A DNA stretch of 56,899 nucleotides from Desmonostoc vinosum HA7617-LM4 (lineage in GTDB: Bacteria; Cyanobacteriota; Cyanobacteriia; Cyanobacteriales; Nostocaceae), in contig JAHHHC010000042.1 of the NCBI GenBank assembly GCA_019359515.1, positions 1-56,899 on the forward strand, read 5' to 3'. Under the pieces are notes generated by a model. It was not told the DNA's origin and searched no databases. It saw only the letters and a program-made list of their open reading frames with translations. Below, one piece after another: positions 36,760 through 46,126 of this stretch (position 1 is its first letter; each line of letters opens with the position of its first letter). A program made the translations under genes and the position numbers.

Positions 36760-38577
36760 ATGTTAATAGTTCAAAAATACGGTGGTACATCTGTCGGTTC
36801 AGTTGAACGGATTCAATCTGTTGCACAGCGAGTTTACAAGACTGTAAAAGCAGGAAACTCTCTGGTCGTGGTAGTTTCCGCAATGGGCAAAACTACTGAT
36901 GGACTCGTGAAACTGGCTAATGAGATTTCTACCAGTCCTAATCGCCGAGAAATGGACATGCTGCTTTCTACTGGTGAGCAAGTGACCATTGCCTTACTCA
37001 GTATGGCATTGCAAGAGATTGGACAGCCTGCTATTTCGATGACTGGCGCTCAGGTAGGAATTGTTACTGAAGCTGAACACACCCGCGCTCGCATTTTGCA
37101 TATTGAAACCGATCGCCTCAGTCGCCACATTAATGAGGGTAAAGTAGTCGTAGTCGCGGGTTTTCAAGGTATATCTAGCAACGGTGGATTAGAAATCACT
37201 ACCTTGGGGCGTGGTGGTTCCGACACGTCAGCAGTAGCGCTAGCAGCAGCATTACAGGCAAATTTTTGTGAAATTTATACAGATGTACCCGGTATTTTAA
37301 CTACAGACCCTCGCCTAGTTCCTGAAGCCCAACTGATGGATCAAATCACCTGTGATGAAATGCTGGAACTAGCAAGTTTAGGGGCAAAAGTGCTACATCC
37401 CCGCGCTGTGGAAATTGCGCGTAACTACGGTGTACCTCTGGTGGTGAGGTCTAGCTGGACAGATGAACCTGGTACTTGGGTAACATCAGCCAAACCCCAA
37501 GGGCGATCGCTTGTGAATTTAGAAATTGCTCGTCCAGTTAATAGTGTTGAATTTGATACAGACCAAGCGAAGGTAGCTTTGTTGCGTGTACCTGATAAAC
37601 CAGGGATTGCGGCTAGGCTATTTGGCGAAATTTCTCGGCAACAAGTGGATGTAGATTTAATCATCCAATCAATTCATGAAGGTAATAGTAATGACATTGC
37701 ATTTACCGTAACAACACCAATATTAAAACGCGCCGAAGCAGTAGCAGCAGCGATCGCCCCAGCACTGAGGAGTCAATCTAATCCGAAATCGGCAGAAGCT
37801 GAGGTGATGGTCGAGCAAAATATCGCTAAAGTCAGTATCGCCGGTGCAGGTATGATTGGGCGTCCCGGTGTCGCAGCTAAAATGTTTGCCACCCTAGCTG
37901 AGGCTGGTGTAAACATCCAGATGATTTCTACCAGTGAAGTCAAAGTCAGCTGTGTAGTGGATGCCGCAGAATGCAATCGCGCCGTTACAGCACTGCGTAG
38001 CGCCTTTGAAATCGAAGAAAAGGGAGATGAGGAAATAACAAAAGACAAATTAATTCATTTATCTCCCTCATCTCCCGTTTGTGGTGTTGCTTTAGACGTA
38101 AACCAAGCGCGTCTAGCGATTCGCCAACTACCAGATCATCCAGGGATGGCAGCGAAATTATTTGGACTATTGGCGCAGCATAACATCAGTGTGGATATGA
38201 TTATCCAATCTCAACGCTGCCGCATGGTTGATGGTGTGCCGAGACGAGATATTGCCTTCACCGTCGCCCAGATGGATGCGGAAAGAGCAAGAGAATTGCT
38301 TTCGCAAGCAGCTTTAGAATTAGGATGGGGTGAAGTTGTTTTAGATAGTGCGATCGCTAAAGTCAGTATTGTTGGTGTAGCCATGGTAGGACAGCCTGGT
38401 GTTGCCGCGAAAATGTTTGAAGCACTAGCCCAACACCAAATCAATATTCAAATGATTGCTACCTCAGAAATTAAAATTAGCTGTGTTGTATCCCAAGAGC
38501 AAGGTGTTAAAGCCTTACAAGCTATTCATACCGCTTTTGATTTGGCTGGTAGCGAAAAATTTGTAGTGCCAGCATGA
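36760..38577 (+). CDS. lysC: Aspartate kinase with four ACT domains
   Basis: First enzyme of the lysine, threonine and methionine pathway. The 605-residue protein has the amino acid kinase domain (1-245; KYGGTSVG at 6-13, GFQGISSNGGLEITTLGRGGS) and then two similar regulatory blocks of paired ACT domains (about 265-420 and 445-600), each with LPDHPGMAA- or VPDKPGIAA-type and QMI(S/A)TSE(V/I)K(V/I)SCVV segments. This doubled layout is typical of cyanobacteria. The frame is open up to 36670, but MLIVQKYGG is the natural start. A terminator follows. Confidence 0.95.
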   Translation: MLIVQKYGGTSVGSVERIQSVAQRVYKTVKAGNSLVVVVSAMGKTTDGLVKLANEISTSPNRREMDMLLSTGEQVTIALLSMALQEIGQPAISMTGAQVGIVTEAEHTRARILHIETDRLSRHINEGKVVVVAGFQGISSNGGLEITTLGRGGSDTSAVALAAALQANFCEIYTDVPGILTTDPRLVPEAQLMDQITCDEMLELASLGAKVLHPRAVEIARNYGVPLVVRSSWTDEPGTWVTSAKPQGRSLVNLEIARPVNSVEFDTDQAKVALLRVPDKPGIAARLFGEISRQQVDVDLIIQSIHEGNSNDIAFTVTTPILKRAEAVAAAIAPALRSQSNPKSAEAEVMVEQNIAKVSIAGAGMIGRPGVAAKMFATLAEAGVNIQMISTSEVKVSCVVDAAECNRAVTALRSAFEIEEKGDEEITKDKLIHLSPSSPVCGVALDVNQARLAIRQLPDHPGMAAKLFGLLAQHNISVDMIIQSQRCRMVDGVPRRDIAFTVAQMDAERARELLSQAALELGWGEVVLDSAIAKVSIVGVAMVGQPGVAAKMFEALAQHQINIQMIATSEIKISCVVSQEQGVKALQAIHTAFDLAGSEKFVVPA

Positions 38578-38680
38578 AAGGAAACAGGTTTGTTATCTGT
38601 CTTAACTGTCCTTGACAAAGAACTGCAATTTTAGAAATATAGATGATGAATTTACCATATCTATAATTTCTATAACACTT

Positions 38681-38712
38681 CCTCACTTTGAGTTATTCAT
38701 AGTGAGGTTTTT
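38681..38712 (+). terminator. lysC terminator
   Basis: CCTCACT and AGTGAGG pair around a 13-base loop and are followed by TTTTT, about 105 bases past the lysC stop. The rest of the 373-base gap to the next gene is AT-rich with AGGAGGCAGGAGGCAGG and TTCCCTGTTCCCTATTCCC repeats and no gene. Confidence 0.75.
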
Positions 38713-38950
38713 GATATGATATTCGACTTTTTTATTTCTTGGAAAATATTTCTTAAGTTCATTCTGCTAAAAAATTTAATTAATAGAAGGAGGCAGGAGG
38801 CAGGTTGAAACCTCACCTGAGTAGGTGGTTTGATTTAATTGCGAATTGGTTTTGTACCTTACATTAGTTGCAAACTGCTGTAAATCACAAGTAATTGTTT
38901 AACACAGCAATATTTCTGTTCCCTGTTCCCTATTCCCTTTAATAAATTAC

Positions 38951-40210
38951 ATGACACATTTTGGTACTATTTGCCCTACAGCTACTGGACACCTTAACAC
39001 AATGACTGCTTTAGGGCGTGAACTTAAAAGGCGAGGTCATAGTGTCACAGTCTTGGGAATGCCCGATGCTGAACCAAATGCTAAAGCTGCTAGCTTAGAA
39101 TTTCGCGCCATATCGGCTGCTGAGTTTCCCGTGGGAACAATAGCCAAATTTTATGAACAACTGGGTAAGCTAAACGGGTTAGCTGCATTACGATATACAA
39201 CTTTTTTATCTGAAAAAACAACGTTTTTTTTCTTAAGAGATGCACCACAAGTTATCAAAAACGCTCGAATAGAAGCGCTAATAATAGATGAATGTATATT
39301 TGGGGGAAGCACTATAGCAGACTTTTTAGATATTCCATTTATTACAGCTTGTAGCGCCTTAATTAACAGTGTCGATGATTTTATTCCGCCAGTTTTCACA
39401 ACTTGGAGATATAATCCCGCTTGGTGGGCGAGGTTACGCAATCGTGTTGGCTATGAGTTGATGCTTAGTTATGCCAAGCATATCCATAATGTAATTTCAC
39501 AATATCGCTGTGAATGGAATTTACCTTCTTGTGTGAATATTAACGATTTTTATTCTGTGTCAAAATTAGCAATTATTAGCCAACAAATACCGGAGTTTGA
39601 TTATCCAAGACCTAACTTAGCTGGATTACTCCACTTTACCGGGCCTCACTTTGACTCTACAGCTAGAAAACCAATTGATTTCCCGTTTGAAAAATTGAAT
39701 GGCCAGCCTTTAATTTATGCTTCAATGGGTACATTACAAAATCGACTAAGCTATATTTTCTACTATATTGCTCAGGCCTGTGTAGGGTTAGATGCTCAAT
39801 TAGTTATTACCCTTGGAGGCGGACTAGAATCTCAGGCATTATCTAATCTGCCAGGAAATCCCATAGTAGTTAAATATGCACCACAACTAGAATTACTACA
39901 AAAGGCTAGTTTAACTATTTGCCATGGAGGACTGAATACAGTTTCAGAATCCCTTTTCTACGGTATACCTTTGGTTGTTATTCCTATTACTAATGATCAA
40001 CCAGGGGTAGCAGCACGTGTTGCTTCGACTGGTGTAGGAAAGTTTGTGACTACTTCGCGTTTGAGTGTTAGTAAGTTACGTTACGCTATTCAAGAAGTAC
40101 TAATGCAACCATCTTATAAACAAAACGCTCTCGGGCTACAACTTGCCATCAAGCAGGCAGGAGGCATTCGTCGCGCGATTGATATTATCGAGCAGAGTAT
40201 AGGAATCTGA
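38951..40210 (+). CDS. GT1-family UDP-glycosyltransferase
   Basis: A 419-residue glycosyltransferase with the GT-B fold. The N-terminal acceptor domain starts GTICPTATGHLNTMTALGRE; the C-terminal nucleotide-sugar domain has PLIYASMGT and the plant-type signature region ICHGGLNTVSESLFYGIPLV then PITNDQPGVAARV. It resembles MGT-type enzymes, including the CrtX zeaxanthin glucosyltransferase. Acceptors could be carotenoids, sterols or other lipids; nothing nearby decides this. The N-terminal VTVLG segment is normal. Single gene with repeats on both sides. Confidence 0.85.
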   Translation: MTHFGTICPTATGHLNTMTALGRELKRRGHSVTVLGMPDAEPNAKAASLEFRAISAAEFPVGTIAKFYEQLGKLNGLAALRYTTFLSEKTTFFFLRDAPQVIKNARIEALIIDECIFGGSTIADFLDIPFITACSALINSVDDFIPPVFTTWRYNPAWWARLRNRVGYELMLSYAKHIHNVISQYRCEWNLPSCVNINDFYSVSKLAIISQQIPEFDYPRPNLAGLLHFTGPHFDSTARKPIDFPFEKLNGQPLIYASMGTLQNRLSYIFYYIAQACVGLDAQLVITLGGGLESQALSNLPGNPIVVKYAPQLELLQKASLTICHGGLNTVSESLFYGIPLVVIPITNDQPGVAARVASTGVGKFVTTSRLSVSKLRYAIQEVLMQPSYKQNALGLQLAIKQAGGIRRAIDIIEQSIGI

Positions 40211-40226
40211 CTTGATTGATTAAATT

Positions 40227-40260
40227 ACGCCTAACTAATGTGAATTAAAAGCTTTAATCT
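40227..40260. repeat. Dispersed ACGCCTAATGTGAATTA-type motif
   Basis: ACGCCTAACTAATGTGAATT followed by AAAAGCTTTAATCT. The same motif, inverted, is at 42462-42495; shorter versions occur at 14079, 17158 and 42191. Confidence 0.55.
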
Positions 40261-40278
40261 TCTAGTAATGGATTGTTT

Positions 40279-40414
40279 CAGCTATTTTAGTGCATTAGGC
40301 GTAGGTTGGGTTGTAGCTTGCTTCCCGTAGGGTACGAAGTGAAACCCAACACCGAGATCTTATGTTGGGTTTCGTTCCTCAACCCAACCTACATTTAATG
40401 CACTAAAATAGCTG
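40279..40414. repeat. 136-bp element with long terminal inverted repeats
   Basis: CAGCTATTTTAGTGCATTA (40279-40297) is repeated inverted at 40396-40414, and the inner GTAGGTTGGGTTG is also inverted (CAACCCAACCTAC at 40380-40392). Two more TGGGTT/AACCCA pairs lie inside, so the whole can fold into one long structure. It looks like a miniature element or a large structured repeat between convergent genes. Flanking duplications are not obvious. Confidence 0.65.
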
Positions 40415-40456
40415 TGTCAGTCTACTAGGAACGATACAGAAGTTGGAAATCTAAGG

Positions 40457-41728
40457 TTATTTAGTCAGTAATGCAGGTTCTCTAGCTGGTAACGGCTGCA
40501 ATATTTGGGTGTAAAGCTCACCTAGCTGACTTGCTACACCATCCCAACTAAACTTAGTTTGAACACGCTTTTTACCTGCTTCACCTAATTTGCCACGCCA
40601 TTCTGGATTAATCAGAATTCGGTCAATGGCAGCCGCAAAAGCAGCAAAGTCTTGTGGTGGTGCTAACAAACCGGTTTCTTCGTGAACCACAGTAAACTGA
40701 AGTCCGCCGACATCGCTTGCTACTACTGGTGTACCACTAGCCATTGCCTCAATCGCTACTAGTCCAAAGGGTTCGTAGTGACTGGGAACGACGCAAACAT
40801 CAGCAGCTGCGTAATACGTTGGTAGAATGTCTTGACTCAGGCGACCAGGAAGGGTGGTAAAATCTTTCATCCCCAGCTCATTGATGATACCTTCAATGCG
40901 ATCGCGTTCTTTGCCATCGCTATTACCTGGAGTACTACCACCACCAATAATCAACTGGAGTTTATGAGATTCACGCAACTTAGACTCATTAACCGCACGC
41001 ACTACAGTTTCTATACCTTTGCGTGGGTCAAACCTTCCTACATACAATACAACTTTGGTTTCATCATCAATTCCTAACTTGGTTCTGGCTGCTTTTCGCT
41101 CAACCGAACCAAACCGTCGAATATCCGTGCCACAGGGAATGATATCAATATTACCTTTTGTAGAAACGAGCGCTCTCATGTGTTGCTTTTCTTGGGGACT
41201 TGTCGCCACAATTCGCTCTGCTGTCTCCAGTGCCTCTTTTTCCACTGCCAATCGCTTGCCAGCAATTAGAGGGATTGTTTCTATTGTATTGTACTTAACT
41301 GCTCCCAAGGAGTGATATGTATGAACTTGCTTGCTTCCTTGAATTTTCTTTAACTGCATTCCCACCCAGCTAGAAAGCCAATAGTTTGTATGAATTAGCT
41401 GATATGTGATGCCGTTTTCTTTTTGGAATTCAAGAAAACTTTCTACAAATTCTGGCAAATCTCCAAATAAATTATCTCGTGGCACAAACTCTAAAGAACC
41501 AGCTGTCAAACGAATAGTTCGACAATTTGGACTGTGTTGAACAATTGTGTCTTGTTCCACGCTGATCTTGCGCGTAAACATATCAACTTGCCATCCCAGT
41601 TGCGCTAGTGCTTCACCTACGTGGCGCACATAAACATTTTGTCCTCCAGCTTCTTCTTTCCCAATTTCAATCGCCGGGTCTCCGTGGACAGAAATCAAGG
41701 CGATACGCTGTTCAGTTGTAGAGTTCAT
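40457..41728 (-). CDS. GT4-family glycosyltransferase, probably sucrose-phosphate synthase-like
   Basis: A 423-residue GT-B glycosyltransferase. N-terminal domain: ISVHGDPAIEIGKEEAGGQN then VYVRHVGEALAQLGWQVD; the GGQNVYV pattern is that of sucrose synthases and sucrose-phosphate synthases. C-terminal donor domain: LYVGRFDPRKGIETVVRA and the EX7E motif in HYEPFGLVAIEAMASGTPVV. Length matches the short, single-domain sucrose-phosphate synthases described in filamentous cyanobacteria, but GT4 members for other acceptors look similar. No phosphatase domain and no partner gene nearby. Confidence 0.82.
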   Translation of the reverse strand: MNSTTEQRIALISVHGDPAIEIGKEEAGGQNVYVRHVGEALAQLGWQVDMFTRKISVEQDTIVQHSPNCRTIRLTAGSLEFVPRDNLFGDLPEFVESFLEFQKENGITYQLIHTNYWLSSWVGMQLKKIQGSKQVHTYHSLGAVKYNTIETIPLIAGKRLAVEKEALETAERIVATSPQEKQHMRALVSTKGNIDIIPCGTDIRRFGSVERKAARTKLGIDDETKVVLYVGRFDPRKGIETVVRAVNESKLRESHKLQLIIGGGSTPGNSDGKERDRIEGIINELGMKDFTTLPGRLSQDILPTYYAAADVCVVPSHYEPFGLVAIEAMASGTPVVASDVGGLQFTVVHEETGLLAPPQDFAAFAAAIDRILINPEWRGKLGEAGKKRVQTKFSWDGVASQLGELYTQILQPLPAREPALLTK

Positions 41729-42024
41729 AGTTTGTGTGTTGCTGATGGTAACAAAGTCGCGGTTCCAAGTTTGCGCCTAGCACGCTTACCTGAATCATTT
41801 AGAAACTTTGAGTATCCTTTATTTTAATTTAATATGTCTAAGATTTTTATACATCTGCTCATAGAAGTATATTTCTTGACAAGTATTGAGATTTAATTTA
41901 TTTATGAATAGGTAAATATATCCATATATAATTCTTTCGATAGATGAAATTATATCTATCAAAAATAGTTGTGCAGATATGGTTTGAGAGATGTATGCAA
42001 TCATAGATCATCTACTAACGGCGT

Positions 42025-42077
42025 AAAAATACGTAGAGAATTAAAATACTTAAATTACTTACATTCTCCGTATTTTT
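42025..42077. terminator. Long stem-loop in the gene-poor region
   Basis: AAAAATACGTAGAGAAT and ATTCTCCGTATTTTT pair with one bulge. T-rich on both outer sides, so it could act as a terminator in either direction, but no gene ends here. Confidence 0.4.
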
Positions 42078-42241
42078 GGCTATTCTAGCTCATCATCAAT
42101 TTAATGCCAACTATTTCAAAAGGGAACAGTTTTTCCTATTTGCTGTTTTTTGTCCAAAGGCAGATGTAATGTTGTGTTCGGTTAAAGACTTACGTCTAAT
42201 GTGAATTAGATATTAAAACTTGAATGATTTTGTCAATGTCC

Positions 42242-42335
42242 TCACCCTAAAGTGGGGTGTGTTATGCCTTATAGCAACGCACCGTCCGAGATCTTCGGTG
42301 CGTTAGGACTTCCGTCCATAACACACCCTACTGAA
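42242..42335. repeat. Dyad repeat, uninterrupted copy
   Basis: GTGTGTTATGCCTTATAGCA, ACGCACCGTCCGAGATC, TTCGGTGCGTTAGGAC and CCATAACACACCCTACTG. It is the empty-site counterpart of the split copy at 19602-19824. GCACCG and CGGTGC, and GTGTGTTATG and CATAACACAC, are complementary, so it folds into nested hairpins. Confidence 0.8.
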
Positions 42336-42627
42336 CTGTCAAGACTAAAATAATGTAATAAGTTTTCTTGTGGGGCCGACCGGAAAGGCCGCCACGGACA
42401 GGCGAGACGCCCATCCCACAAGAGTTATTTTTAATGCAACATTTAAGGCTAGACACGCCACTACAAGATTAAAGCTTTTAATTCGCATTAGGCGTGACTT
42501 ATCATCTAATACCATAGGAGAGCAGGGGGCAGGGGGAAAGAGGTCTTCTTGGTTTTTGCACAGATGCCGGAATTATAGCCAATATATTAGTTACTATAGT
42601 TTGGGTTTCACTGCTGTTGGGGTGTGA

Positions 42628-43110
42628 ATGGCTGTTTCATTGCGTAGATCTACTGTTACTTTTTCTCTTAGCCTGAGCATTGCATTATTGATCACAAGTT
42701 GCAGTGAGAGTAAATTCTCACAGTGTCAACGGCTAATTAAAGTTGTTAATCAAGGAAATTCATTGATTGACAAAAATAAAGGGACGCAGGTAATCACAAG
42801 CTTGCAACTTTCCAAGGATTTAGAATTTGTCACCAAATCTATTGAGGCGCTGAACTTAACAGATCCGAAACTGAAAGAGTTTCAAAGCCGTTATGTCAAG
42901 GTTTTTCAGAATCTCAGCCAAGCGATCGCCAAGGCGGCTAGAGCTCTTGGCTCAACTAAAAACGCCCAAGCCTCACCAGCTGGTAAAGACAGAATCCAAA
43001 AAGCTAGAACAGAAATTGACTCTGCACTAACAGCAGCAGCTACCACTGTTGGTAAAGAATCAGATTCGCTAGCGGGTGAGATCAAAAAATATTGTACAAA
43101 ACCCGAATAA
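42628..43110 (+). CDS. Putative lipoprotein, function unknown
   Basis: A 160-residue protein with an N-terminal signal and lipobox LITSC (modified Cys about residue 25), then a mature domain of mostly helical, charged sequence with QCQRLIKVVNQGNSLI, a middle helix, and a KYCTKPE end. The mature part has two cysteines (QCQ and KYC) that could bridge. No domain I recognise; similar small lipoproteins are common in cyanobacteria. The start follows a repeat region. Confidence 0.75.
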   Translation: MAVSLRRSTVTFSLSLSIALLITSCSESKFSQCQRLIKVVNQGNSLIDKNKGTQVITSLQLSKDLEFVTKSIEALNLTDPKLKEFQSRYVKVFQNLSQAIAKAARALGSTKNAQASPAGKDRIQKARTEIDSALTAAATTVGKESDSLAGEIKKYCTKPE

Positions 43111-43368
43111 TTCTGTTGGGGAAATTGTATGTAGAGACGCGTTTTTAAAGCGAGTACATTCCCTACACTATCTAAAAAAAATTATACATAGGTTGGCTTA
43201 ATTAACTCGTACAGTTGCCGAGCGATCGCGCGAGTCTTGAGCATCACAATTATGCTGGCAAATTATAAATTATTAGTTATTTTTATTACTGTTATTTCAG
43301 GAAAATTCCTGATGCACACTAGCTAGAAACGTTAAAAGAATATAGTGATAATAGTCAAATAAAATACA

Positions 43369-45975
43369 ATGGGTGATATAAATTTGCTGATGGCTGGAGT
43401 CTTAGCAACAGCGCCAACGTCTATACTAAATTCACCAGAACAGCCTGTAATACATTCAGAGAGTCTGGTACAACAATCGGCGCAAGGAAAGTTAAGTAAA
43501 GTAGTTTCACCTATTGAAATTACACCATCTGAATTTATGTATCCAGATGATAGCCCTCAAGTCACTCAATCTGAGATAGATGCTAAGTACCAAAATATAC
43601 TGAGAAAATCTCAAGATAAGATTCAGATCAAGAATGTTGCTCACTCAGATTCTCAACCTGTAGCAGAAGTTGCACAGCAGAATACACAACAATTTTCCTC
43701 TACATCTCCAAACTCAGACAATCTCATATTTGATCCCAGCCCTCAAACCACTCCATCAAATATCAAAACCAAACATCAAAATATACTCAAAAAATCTCAA
43801 GATAAGATTCGATTCCAGAATGTTGCTCACTCAGATTCTCAACCTGTAGCAGAAGTTGCACAGCAGAATACACAACAATTTTCCTCTACATCTCCAAACT
43901 CAGACAATCTCATATTTGATCCCAGCCCTCAAACCACTCCATCAAATATCAAAACCAAACATCAAAATATACTCAAAAAATCTCAAGATAAGATTCGATT
44001 CCAGAATGTTGCTCACTCAGATTCTCAACCTGTAGCAGAAGTTGCACAGCAGAATACACAACAATTTTCCTCTACATCTCCAAACTCAGACAATCTCATA
44101 TTTGATCCCAGCCTTCAAACCACTCCATCAAATATCAAAACCAAACATCAAAATATACTCAAAAAATCTCAAGATAAGATTCGATTCCAGAGTGTTACTC
44201 ACTCAGATTCTCAACCTGTAGCAGAAGTTGCATCGCAGAATACACAACAATTCTCTGCTTCTGCATCTCCAAACTCAGACAATCTCATATTTGATCCCAG
44301 CCTTCAAACCACTTCATCAAATATCAAAACCAAACATCAAAATATACTCAAAAAATCTAAAGATAAGATTCAATTCCAGAATTTTGCTCAGTTGTATTCT
44401 CAACCTGTAGCAGAAGTTGGACAGCAGCAAAACACACAAGAATTTTCCCCCACATCTCCAGACTCAGACAACCCAATGTCTCAGATTACATCTGTGTCGC
44501 AACTTGAAGATGTACAACCATCTGATTGGGCTTTTGTAGCTCTACAATCTTTAATAGAGCGCTATGGCTGTATGTCAGGATATGGCGATCGCACTTATTT
44601 AGGCAACCGTGTCATTAACCGTTATGAATTTGCCGCTGGTTTAAATGCTTGTGTAGAGAGAATTCAAACAGCTATTGCTAACAATAAAATTAATACTGTT
44701 AATAATGATGATTTGGCGCAACTGCAAAGATTAGAAGCCGAATTTCACACAGAATTGCAGCAGTTACAAGGACGTATAAAGACTGTCGAAAACCGCACTA
44801 GCGACTTGCAGAAAAATCAGTTTTCTACAAATACCAGACTTTTTGGTCAAGCCATTTTTAGTTTAGCGGGAACGAATAGCACTGATGTAGATTTGTTTCC
44901 CAGAGACGGAGTACCCGAACGCCAGGGGGAAACAAATCTGACTTTCACAAATAGCGTACAACTAACGTTAGCAACTTCGTTTACAGGACGAGATTTACTA
45001 TTAACAGGGCTGTCTGCTGGCAATTTGGGATCTACAGCATCGCTACTATCTACCAATATGGGGCGATTGGGTTTTGAGTCCAACACAGACAACAATTTAG
45101 TGATTAGTGACTTATCTTATCGATTCCTGCTTTCAAATAACTTGGGGGTTGTTGTGGGTGCGGCAGGTGTCAACCCAACTAATACTTTTCGCGGGATCAA
45201 TCCTTTAGAAGGTTCTGGCGATGGTGCAATTTCTCTGTTTGGTCAGCGTAACCCAATTTTGACCATTGGTAATGGTACTGGTGGTATTGGCTTTGATTGG
45301 CAAATTAGCGATCGCATTAGCCTACAGGGCGTTTATAGTGCAGAAATTCCCAATTTCCCTGGCAATAGCAACCAAGCTGGATTATTTGGTGGTAGGTGGA
45401 CAGCAGGCGCTCAGTTGAGTTTAGCACCCACCAATGACATTGATCTCGCAGTGCATTATCTTTACTCCCACTCCCCAGATGGCTTACTCGGAAATGGTAT
45501 CGGTGATAGTCAGTTGATTTCGCCTTTTGCAGATGCAACAGCTTTTGATACTCAAGCGGTTGGTGCAACAGTTGCTTGGCGCATCAACCCTAACGTGACA
45601 TTAGGCGGTTGGGGTGGGTTTTCTCACTCCAAACCAGTCAACCTCTCTGGAAGTGTAGAAACCACAAATTGGATGCTGTTCGCGGCTTTTCCCAATTTGC
45701 TGCGTGCTGGTAACTTAGGAGGCATTCTTGTGGGGCAACCGCCTAAGATTACTTCTAGTAACTTACCCGATGGTTTTAATTTCCCCAACTTTTCCGATGG
45801 CGGGACAAAAGGCGATCGCACCGATACATCAATCCACGTGGAAGCCTTTTACCGTGCCCAGTTGAGTGACAATATTGCCTTGACTCCTGGCTTGTTTGTA
45901 ATTTTCAACCCAGATCACAATGCTGATAATACTCCTTTGGTTGTTGGAGCATTAAGAGCAACTTTCCGGTTTTAA
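43369..45975 (+). CDS. Iron-uptake-type porin (SLH plus OprB barrel) with an N-terminal tandem repeat
   Basis: An 868-residue outer-membrane protein. Residues about 75-365 are five tandem copies of a 62-residue unit (DNA period 186 bp) rich in Gln, Ser, Asn and Thr. Then come an SLH domain (about 375-435; LEDVQPSDWAFVALQSLIER, NRYEFAAGLNACVERI), a coiled coil (about 450-485) and an OprB-type beta-barrel ending LRATFRF, with the final Phe typical of barrel insertion. The N terminus (MGDINLLMAGVLATAPTSIL) is a poor signal peptide and the repeat region is absent from typical family members, which are about 500-600 residues. Confidence 0.88.
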   Translation: MGDINLLMAGVLATAPTSILNSPEQPVIHSESLVQQSAQGKLSKVVSPIEITPSEFMYPDDSPQVTQSEIDAKYQNILRKSQDKIQIKNVAHSDSQPVAEVAQQNTQQFSSTSPNSDNLIFDPSPQTTPSNIKTKHQNILKKSQDKIRFQNVAHSDSQPVAEVAQQNTQQFSSTSPNSDNLIFDPSPQTTPSNIKTKHQNILKKSQDKIRFQNVAHSDSQPVAEVAQQNTQQFSSTSPNSDNLIFDPSLQTTPSNIKTKHQNILKKSQDKIRFQSVTHSDSQPVAEVASQNTQQFSASASPNSDNLIFDPSLQTTSSNIKTKHQNILKKSKDKIQFQNFAQLYSQPVAEVGQQQNTQEFSPTSPDSDNPMSQITSVSQLEDVQPSDWAFVALQSLIERYGCMSGYGDRTYLGNRVINRYEFAAGLNACVERIQTAIANNKINTVNNDDLAQLQRLEAEFHTELQQLQGRIKTVENRTSDLQKNQFSTNTRLFGQAIFSLAGTNSTDVDLFPRDGVPERQGETNLTFTNSVQLTLATSFTGRDLLLTGLSAGNLGSTASLLSTNMGRLGFESNTDNNLVISDLSYRFLLSNNLGVVVGAAGVNPTNTFRGINPLEGSGDGAISLFGQRNPILTIGNGTGGIGFDWQISDRISLQGVYSAEIPNFPGNSNQAGLFGGRWTAGAQLSLAPTNDIDLAVHYLYSHSPDGLLGNGIGDSQLISPFADATAFDTQAVGATVAWRINPNVTLGGWGGFSHSKPVNLSGSVETTNWMLFAAFPNLLRAGNLGGILVGQPPKITSSNLPDGFNFPNFSDGGTKGDRTDTSIHVEAFYRAQLSDNIALTPGLFVIFNPDHNADNTPLVVGALRATFRF
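43588..44440 (+). repeat. Tandem 186-bp coding repeat, about five units
   Basis: Units begin near 43588, 43774, 43960, 44146 and 44335; spacing is 186, 186, 186, 189. The middle units are almost identical at DNA level, while the outer ones are diverged, as expected from repeated unequal crossover. Each encodes NILKKSQDKI, then SQPVAEVA and NSDNLIFDPS segments. Confidence 0.93.
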
Positions 45976-46126
45976 TTTTGTACTGATGTAAATGTAATTA
46001 AATATGCTGATTGCATACTATGCAAATCAGTGTGTAATAGTGGCGTAGTGCAGTATGGGCAAAGAAAACTAGCTCATCAACTTATGCGTGTTGATTTTCC
46101 GAGGTAATTAAAGGAGCAAACTTTTG

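Larger units (their letters stand above)
41729..42627. other. 900-base gene-poor region
   Basis: AT-rich upstream part (41820-42020), a stem-loop (42025-42077), then a repeat block 42188-42500 bounded by inverted ACG(T/C)CTAATG(T/C)GAATTA motifs. The block contains the uninterrupted dyad repeat (42242-42335) and a CTTGTGGG...CCCACAAG cassette (42366-42423). The one long frame in it (42370-42627) is made of repeat sequence and I do not count it as a gene. Confidence 0.6.

Noticed and set aside
42370-42627. Open frame of 85 codons before the lipoprotein gene
   Set aside because: It is formed by dispersed repeats and ends at the start of the real gene.
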